Assembly (NCBI GenBank): GCA_902782895.1
Contig: CACZPA010000028.1
Span: 1 to 8,605, forward strand
Source: an uncultured Eubacteriales bacterium
Lineage (GTDB): Bacteria > Bacillota > Clostridia > Lachnospirales > Bianqueaceae
DNA length: 8,605 nucleotides
Direction: 5' to 3'
The notes beneath the pieces were generated by a model. That model was given only the letters and a program-made list of their open reading frames with translations. It did not search any database and was not told the DNA's origin. The first letter of the stretch is position 1; each line of letters begins with the position of its first letter. The position numbers were made by a program, and so were the translations under genes. This document shows, in pieces, positions 5,319-8,605 of the stretch.

Positions 5319-6455
5319 TTAAATCGATGTGAGCGGCAGAATGCCGGCAAAAGGTGCGTCAAGCTTTACCGGATCACCGACGGCTGACTTCGGGACATAG
5401 CCCATCAGGCCGGCTTTATTCTTGACGAACCAATAATCCTCTGAAGAGGCGTCGAGAAGCTTGACGATTTCTCCGGCATGTACGGGCAAGAGCTCCGCAA
5501 GTGTGCTTTTGGCCATACGAAGGCCTTTGTCGTCCTGGACAAGACACTCATTTTTGACATAGCCTTCGCGGCCCTGAAGGCTGCGGCAGAGACTGAAGGA
5601 ACTGTCCCGGCGAATCACATCCACATAGACATCGGGCCATTTCTGAATGAGCGGGGGCCTGTCGAGAGGCTGAGGCGCATAGTCCTGCGCGATTACATGA
5701 GCCTCGTCGCTGTCTTCGAAAGTATAGTAAAAACCGTCGGGCGTGCAGATCAGCGCGTTCAGCTGCTCCAAGCGGAGCGTGTTGACACCGCCGTCGATGC
5801 CGATGACGTGTTCATCCGCGCGGACAAGCGGATTCATCTGGCCGGGATAGAGATTGGCGACCGGATAGTGGCCAACGATCTCCCATCTGCCGGTACGGTT
5901 TGTTCCGTTCTGCAGAAAGTCGTTTTCTATGCAGCTGGGATCCGCGGTACCGTCCTCAGGAAGCGTTTCCAGTCCGGAATGCACCAGCAAATAACGGTCA
6001 TTGTAGGCAAAAAGTGGGAGATCCCGCACCCAGCGCATCATATCGCCAAAGCAATCCAGAATGGCGGCGTGCGCTTCCTCGAAATTATCTTCGGTTACGG
6101 TCGAAAAACCGCATTCCGCCGCCCATTCGAGATAGATGTTACGGGTCGGCCATTTTTTCAGATATTTAAGGATCCAATCCCTGTCTCCCTCAAGAAAATA
6201 CCGGATGTTGCGGTATTCGCCATTACCGGCAAAGATAAAGGTGCGCGGACGGGCTTTTTCCAGATACATCAGATAGGCGGTACAGGAAAGATTACCCCAG
6301 CCCTTGTTGCTGAAATCGCCCAGAATCGCCAGTGTATCCTGCGGCTGCAGATCGAGGCGGTTGATCAGCCGGCGCAGCAGAACATAATTCCCATGGCAGT
6401 CTGCGATGCAGATGAGCCTTCCGTTCTCCGGAAGAGTAAAAGTAAAACCGTTCAT
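5319..6455 (-). CDS. PPP/ApaH-like metallophosphoesterase with C-terminal SH3-like domain
   Basis: A 378-residue protein. Residues ~12-240 form a calcineurin-like phosphoesterase domain of the PPP/ApaH type: ADCHGN (18-23; D19, H21), GDFSNKG (46-52; D47), AGNGE (76-80; N78), VHSGLE (158-163; H159), VGHYP (194-198; H196) and GIDGGVN (219-225). These supply all expected metal ligands. The canonical GDxxDRG and GNHE motifs are altered: DRG reads NKG and the GNHE histidine is Gly79, so the Asp-His catalytic dyad of PPP phosphatases is missing. Residues ~325-360 (AGEIVKLLDASSEDYW...GYVPKSAV) resemble a bacterial SH3 domain. No signal peptide is seen. The start follows GGAGGA with 7-nt spacing. It is first in a two-phosphatase leftward operon, with a strong promoter. 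It could be a weak or specialised phosphatase, a nucleotide hydrolase, or a phosphate-binding regulator. Confidence 0.8.
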   Translation of the reverse strand: MNGFTFTLPENGRLICIADCHGNYVLLRRLINRLDLQPQDTLAILGDFSNKGWGNLSCTAYLMYLEKARPRTFIFAGNGEYRNIRYFLEGDRDWILKYLKKWPTRNIYLEWAAECGFSTVTEDNFEEAHAAILDCFGDMMRWVRDLPLFAYNDRYLLVHSGLETLPEDGTADPSCIENDFLQNGTNRTGRWEIVGHYPVANLYPGQMNPLVRADEHVIGIDGGVNTLRLEQLNALICTPDGFYYTFEDSDEAHVIAQDYAPQPLDRPPLIQKWPDVYVDVIRRDSSFSLCRSLQGREGYVKNECLVQDDKGLRMAKSTLAELLPVHAGEIVKLLDASSEDYWFVKNKAGLMGYVPKSAVGDPVKLDAPFAGILPLTSI

Positions 6456-6472
6456 AAAGTCTTCCTCCGTGT

Positions 6473-6486
6473 CGGATCTTGATCCG
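6473..6486. promoter_or_regulatory. 14-bp palindrome in the metallophosphoesterase leader
   Basis: CGGATCTTGATCCG is a 6+6 dyad with a 2-bp centre. It lies between the predicted start of the leftward transcript (near 6492) and the ribosome binding site (6463-6468). It could be an operator for a dimeric repressor or a short 5-bp RNA hairpin with a 4-nt loop. There is no independent evidence for either. Confidence 0.35.
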
Positions 6487-6498
6487 TTCTTACGGCTT

Positions 6499-6527
6499 AT
6501 TATAGAGGCTTGAGGCGGATTTGTCCA
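6499..6527 (-). promoter_or_regulatory. sigma-A promoter of the leftward phosphatase operon
   Basis: On the minus strand, TGGACA (complement of 6522-6527), a 17-bp spacer and a perfect TATAAT (complement of 6499-6504), 11 of 12 consensus positions. The predicted start near 6492 gives a 37-nt leader before the metallophosphoesterase ATG. Confidence 0.7.
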
Positions 6528-6597
6528 CCCTGTTCTGCGGGGACGGGTACAGCTGCCCGGCAGAAAAATGGCTTGAATAAGCAGAAAAGAGAACGTT

Positions 6598-6627
6598 TTG
6601 ACGGTACAGACACAAAATGAATTAAAT
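6598..6627 (+). promoter_or_regulatory. probable promoter of the tad leader and operon
   Basis: TTGACG (6598-6603) is followed after 18 bp by TTAAAT (6622-6627), a good -35 with a weaker -10, inside a local AT-rich patch. Two copies of AAATGAAT (6615-6622 and 6624-6631) and an inverted pair GACACA/TGTGTC (6609-6614 and 6645-6650) surround it and might bind a regulator. No better promoter was seen between here and tadZ. Transcription would start near 6634. Confidence 0.4.
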
Positions 6628-6653
6628 GAATCAAAAGAATGAAATGTGTCGTT

Positions 6654-6782
6654 TCAGGACTTTTGCGGGAAAATGCTGTATCTTGTGAGGCGTGAACCGG
6701 GTCGATGCTGCATTTCCCCGGAATATACATTGGAAGGGGAGAAAAGGAGTTGTCTGCAAATCAATAAGTGAGAAGGTCCTGA
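6654..6782 (+). promoter_or_regulatory. candidate structured 5' leader RNA (riboswitch-like) of the tad operon
   Basis: TCAGGACTTTT (6654-6664) can pair over 11 contiguous positions, two of them G-U, with 6772-6782, closing a domain of about 130 nt. Inside, GGG-A-AAATGC (6667-6676) pairs with GCATTTCCC (6710-6718) with one bulged A. Beyond a T-T mismatch, GTATC (6678-6682) pairs with GATGC (6704-6708). The CCCC at 6716-6719 could instead pair with GGGG at 6736-6739, and GTCTG at 6752-6756 could pair with CAGAC at 6784-6788, giving mutually exclusive folds. A strong terminator follows 9 nt later. I do not recognise c-di-GMP, c-di-AMP, cobalamin, glycine, lysine or T-box consensus sequences. 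An 11-pair helix alone can occur by chance in this length; support comes from the nested layout next to the terminator. Confidence 0.35.
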
Positions 6783-6790
6783 TCAGACTG

Positions 6791-6833
6791 CGGAAGCGCG
6801 GGCGATCGCAGCCGTCCGCCTTCCGGATTTTTT
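6791..6833 (+). terminator. strong intrinsic terminator/attenuator upstream of tadZ
   Basis: CGGAAG (6791-6796) pairs with CTTCCG (6820-6825). After a bulged C, GCGGGCG (6798-6804) continues with 6813-6819 (one G-U), giving a 13-bp GC-rich stem with an 8-nt loop. GA and six T residues follow (6828-6833). It ends 43 nt before the tadZ start, leaving little room for a promoter in between. CTGCG (6788-6792) can alternatively pair with CGCAG (6807-6811), which would disrupt the stem and act as an antiterminator. It may regulate read-through or end a short leader RNA. Confidence 0.7.
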
Positions 6834-6876
6834 CAGGGGGACAGGGTTATATGGGCGTATGGAGAGGAGCGATTGG

Positions 6877-7929
6877 ATGAGAAAGAAGGCTTTGAAAGTT
6901 CGGATCCGTATGCAGGATCCTTATTATACAGAGAAATTAGGGAGTTATCTGCGGAAGCATTGTGCGGATACAATAATTCTTCAGGACGGAGATTTACAGG
7001 ATGCGGTGCGGGATGAGTATATCATCACGGACGATCCGGCCGAGCAGGGAACGAGGCGTCTTGCGCTGTGTTTTGAAGACAGCGGAGGAAGCGCTGATAC
7101 GGAGAGCATTTCCGCGCTGCAGCCGGCGGATCGGATCGTGGATGCATTGCTGGAAATGGCAGATAAGGAATCAGCAAGGGAGGCAGGGGATAAGGGCAGC
7201 GCGGGGGAACAGCTGCTCAAAGGACAAGAGGATGCTGCGGTGGATACGGATTTGAAGGCGAATCGATTTGTCTGCGTGTATTCGCCGCAGGGCGGGAGCG
7301 GTAAGACTACATTTGCTATGACATTTGCGGATCTGGCGGCGCGGCAGGATCCGGATCGGCGGATTTTATACTGGATGATGGAGGAATTTCCCGAGTGGGA
7401 AGAGTATTTTGAGTCGAACAGCCGTTTTACGATGTCTGATGGGATTTACTGGTTCCTGATGGGAGAAAAAGAAGAGTTCGGGAGGAATCTGGAACGGATC
7501 GCGGTACGGCAGCGGAACGGGCTGTTTTTCATTCGGCCGTGCAGATCTTACAGGGATCTGATGGAGTTGACAGATGAGCAGATCAGAGGTTTTACGGCAC
7601 TGCTTGCGGAAGCTTTTGATCTGATAATCTGCGATATGGGAACATCGTGGGAAGGCGTGAATCACCGTATTGTACCGTTATGCGGACGGGTGTTTTTGCT
7701 GTACCGGGATACAGCGGCCGGAAGCCGCAGACTGGAGGCTTTTTTGAATGAGGAAGAAAACAGCATTCCGGGACGGATCACGTTGATTCAGACCGGAGGC
7801 AACGAACCGGCATTGCTGCCAGATGCTGTGATATTGCCCCGGAGCCCCGGACTCCTGGTATGGGAGGCCGGGCAGCGTATTCCGGACAAGACAAGTGAGT
7901 ATTATGAACTCGTACGGGAATTCATTTGA
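6877..7929 (+). CDS. tadZ: TadZ/CpaE-like P-loop ATPase of a Tad pilus locus
   Basis: A 350-residue predicted cytoplasmic protein. Residues ~1-60 resemble the atypical receiver-like domain of TadZ/CpaE proteins, followed by a low-complexity Ala/Glu/Gly-rich linker (~70-125). The MinD/ParA-type ATPase domain starts near 130: PQGGSGKTT (137-145) is the P-loop, where Gln138 replaces the signature Lys of the deviant Walker A motif KGGxxGKT. FDLIICDMG (247-255) is the Walker B strand with D253. TadZ/CpaE proteins localise Tad/Flp pilus machines, and the overlapping downstream TadA/CpaF ATPase supports this role. An ATG six codons earlier (6859) is in frame, but GAGAGGAG (6862-6869) is correctly spaced for the ATG at 6877. 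A plain ParA or MinD is less likely given the neighbour and the long N-terminal extension. Confidence 0.75.
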   Translation: MRKKALKVRIRMQDPYYTEKLGSYLRKHCADTIILQDGDLQDAVRDEYIITDDPAEQGTRRLALCFEDSGGSADTESISALQPADRIVDALLEMADKESAREAGDKGSAGEQLLKGQEDAAVDTDLKANRFVCVYSPQGGSGKTTFAMTFADLAARQDPDRRILYWMMEEFPEWEEYFESNSRFTMSDGIYWFLMGEKEEFGRNLERIAVRQRNGLFFIRPCRSYRDLMELTDEQIRGFTALLAEAFDLIICDMGTSWEGVNHRIVPLCGRVFLLYRDTAAGSRRLEAFLNEEENSIPGRITLIQTGGNEPALLPDAVILPRSPGLLVWEAGQRIPDKTSEYYELVREFI

Positions 7930-8605
7930 AGAACGGGAGGAGCAGTATCGCAGACTGCGAAGGAGAATCCTGGAGGAGCTTGGAACCAGACAGGAGGAAT
8001 CGGACCAGCAGGTCAGAGAAGAGATTTTTCTGAAGGTTTCGGAAGCCGCGGAAGCAGGCGGCTTTACGGCGAGAGACAGAGCGGAGCTGGGGAAACGGCT
8101 GTACAATTCTCTGCGCGGCCTTGATATACTGCAGCCCTTGCTGGAAGATCCGGAAATCACCGATATTATGGTTAATGGACCGCGGCATGTGTATGTGGAG
8201 AAGGCCGGCATCCTGCAGGAAGCGAAAGTATGCTTCGAGTCGGAGGAAAGGCTTTTTGACGTGATTCAGCAAATTGTCGGCAGTGTCAATCGCAAGGTGA
8301 ACGAAAATGAGCCGATTGCGGATGCGAGGCTTGCGGACGGGTCGAGAGTGAATGTGATCCTGCCTCCGGTAGCGCTGAACGGTCCGGCCCTCACGATCCG
8401 GAAATTCCGGAAGGATCCGATCCAGGCGGCGGAACTTGTCAAATGGGGCACCATGACACAGGAGGCAGCGGGTTTTCTGCGGTCTTTGGTTGTAAATCGG
8501 TACAATATCTTTGTCGCGGGCGGGACAGGCGCAGGTAAAACAACGCTTTTGAATGTTCTGTCCAACTTCATACCGCCGCAGGAGAGGATCATCACGATTG
8601 AAGAC
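7904..8605 (+). CDS. tadA: TadA/CpaF-type secretion ATPase (3' end outside window)
   Basis: The first 234 codons of a type II/IV secretion ATPase of the CpaF/TadA branch, which powers assembly of Tad/Flp pili at the inner face of the membrane. After a charged coiled-coil-like N-terminus (~1-60), the family N-domain appears with DPEITDIMVNGP (82-93). DARLADGSRVN (140-150) and LTIRKF (163-168) follow, then the Walker A motif GGTGAGKTT (206-214). The sequence stops at TIED, before the Asp box, Walker B and His box would be complete. The ATG at 7904 lies within the last codons of tadZ, giving a 26-nt overlap; its ribosome binding site is weak (AAGTGAG) and an in-frame GTG at 7895 is an alternative. 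The next in-frame ATG (8168) falls inside the conserved domain, so it is not the start. Translation is probably coupled to tadZ. Confidence 0.85.
   Translation, partial: MNSYGNSFEEREEQYRRLRRRILEELGTRQEESDQQVREEIFLKVSEAAEAGGFTARDRAELGKRLYNSLRGLDILQPLLEDPEITDIMVNGPRHVYVEKAGILQEAKVCFESEERLFDVIQQIVGSVNRKVNENEPIADARLADGSRVNVILPPVALNGPALTIRKFRKDPIQAAELVKWGTMTQEAAGFLRSLVVNRYNIFVAGGTGAGKTTLLNVLSNFIPPQERIITIED

Noticed and set aside
5478..6482. A 334-codon open frame on the plus strand
   Set aside because: It is antisense to the metallophosphoesterase, which has clear metal-binding motifs, a ribosome site and a promoter. The plus frame shows no recognisable domain and its composition looks like the mirror of a coding strand.
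6533..6565. Inverted repeat TTCTGCGGG / CCC-G-GCAGAA between the divergent phosphatase and tad promoters
   Set aside because: It can form a 9-bp stem with one bulge but has no T-tract on either strand and no clear position relative to a promoter. A regulatory role is possible but not supported.
6500..6730. 76-codon minus-strand open frame upstream of the metallophosphoesterase
   Set aside because: It overlaps the leftward promoter, lacks a ribosome site and shows no domain; it appears to be a chance frame.
6692..6880. Small basic open frame (GTG start) across the tad leader and terminator
   Set aside because: Poor ribosome site, start buried in the proposed hairpin, odd Arg/Trp-rich composition, and it runs through a strong terminator. 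Two other leader-peptide frames (from 6626 and 6639) also lack ribosome sites.

Overview
The window looks like chromosomal DNA from a low-to-mid GC Gram-positive anaerobe, most likely a Clostridia member of Lachnospiraceae type. This is inferred from strong purine-rich Shine-Dalgarno sites, sigma-A promoters with 17-bp spacers, intrinsic hairpin/T-tract terminators, a Gram-positive style lipoprotein, and small zinc-ribbon/single-pass membrane proteins. No rRNA, tRNA, CRISPR array or insertion sequence is visible.

Layout. Positions 1-201 hold two back-to-back promoters. One reads left out of the window; the other drives a tight three-gene operon (202-2200) of single-pass membrane proteins, the first two carrying N-terminal CxxC...CxxC zinc ribbons. 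A lipoprotein gene (2276-2707) has its own promoter, overlapped by a perfect 9-bp dyad, and ends at a terminator. A second rightward operon (2857-4542) encodes a TcdA-type ThiF/MoeB enzyme for tRNA t6A37 dehydration and an HSL-type alpha/beta hydrolase whose ATG directly follows the tcdA stop codon. Its terminator lies inside the 3' end of the convergent gene.

A leftward operon (6455 to 4581) encodes a PPP/ApaH-like metallophosphoesterase with a C-terminal SH3-like segment, followed by a histidine phosphatase. The metallophosphoesterase keeps its metal-ligand motifs but lacks both residues of the usual PPP catalytic His-Asp dyad. It has a good promoter and a 14-bp palindrome in its leader.

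From about 6600 rightward the start of a Tad/Flp pilus-type secretion locus appears: a TadZ/CpaE-like P-loop ATPase (6877-7929) overlapping a TadA/CpaF secretion ATPase (7904 to the window end, truncated). Between a plausible promoter (6598-6627) and tadZ lies a leader of about 240 nt. It can fold into a long-range stem enclosing a hairpin and ends in a strong intrinsic terminator 43 nt before the tadZ start. This arrangement suggests transcription attenuation or a riboswitch-like control of the pilus operon. It matches no aptamer class I can recall and is the best candidate here for something undescribed.

The modules appear functionally independent: membrane proteins of unknown role, tRNA modification, two phosphatases, and a pilus/secretion machine.
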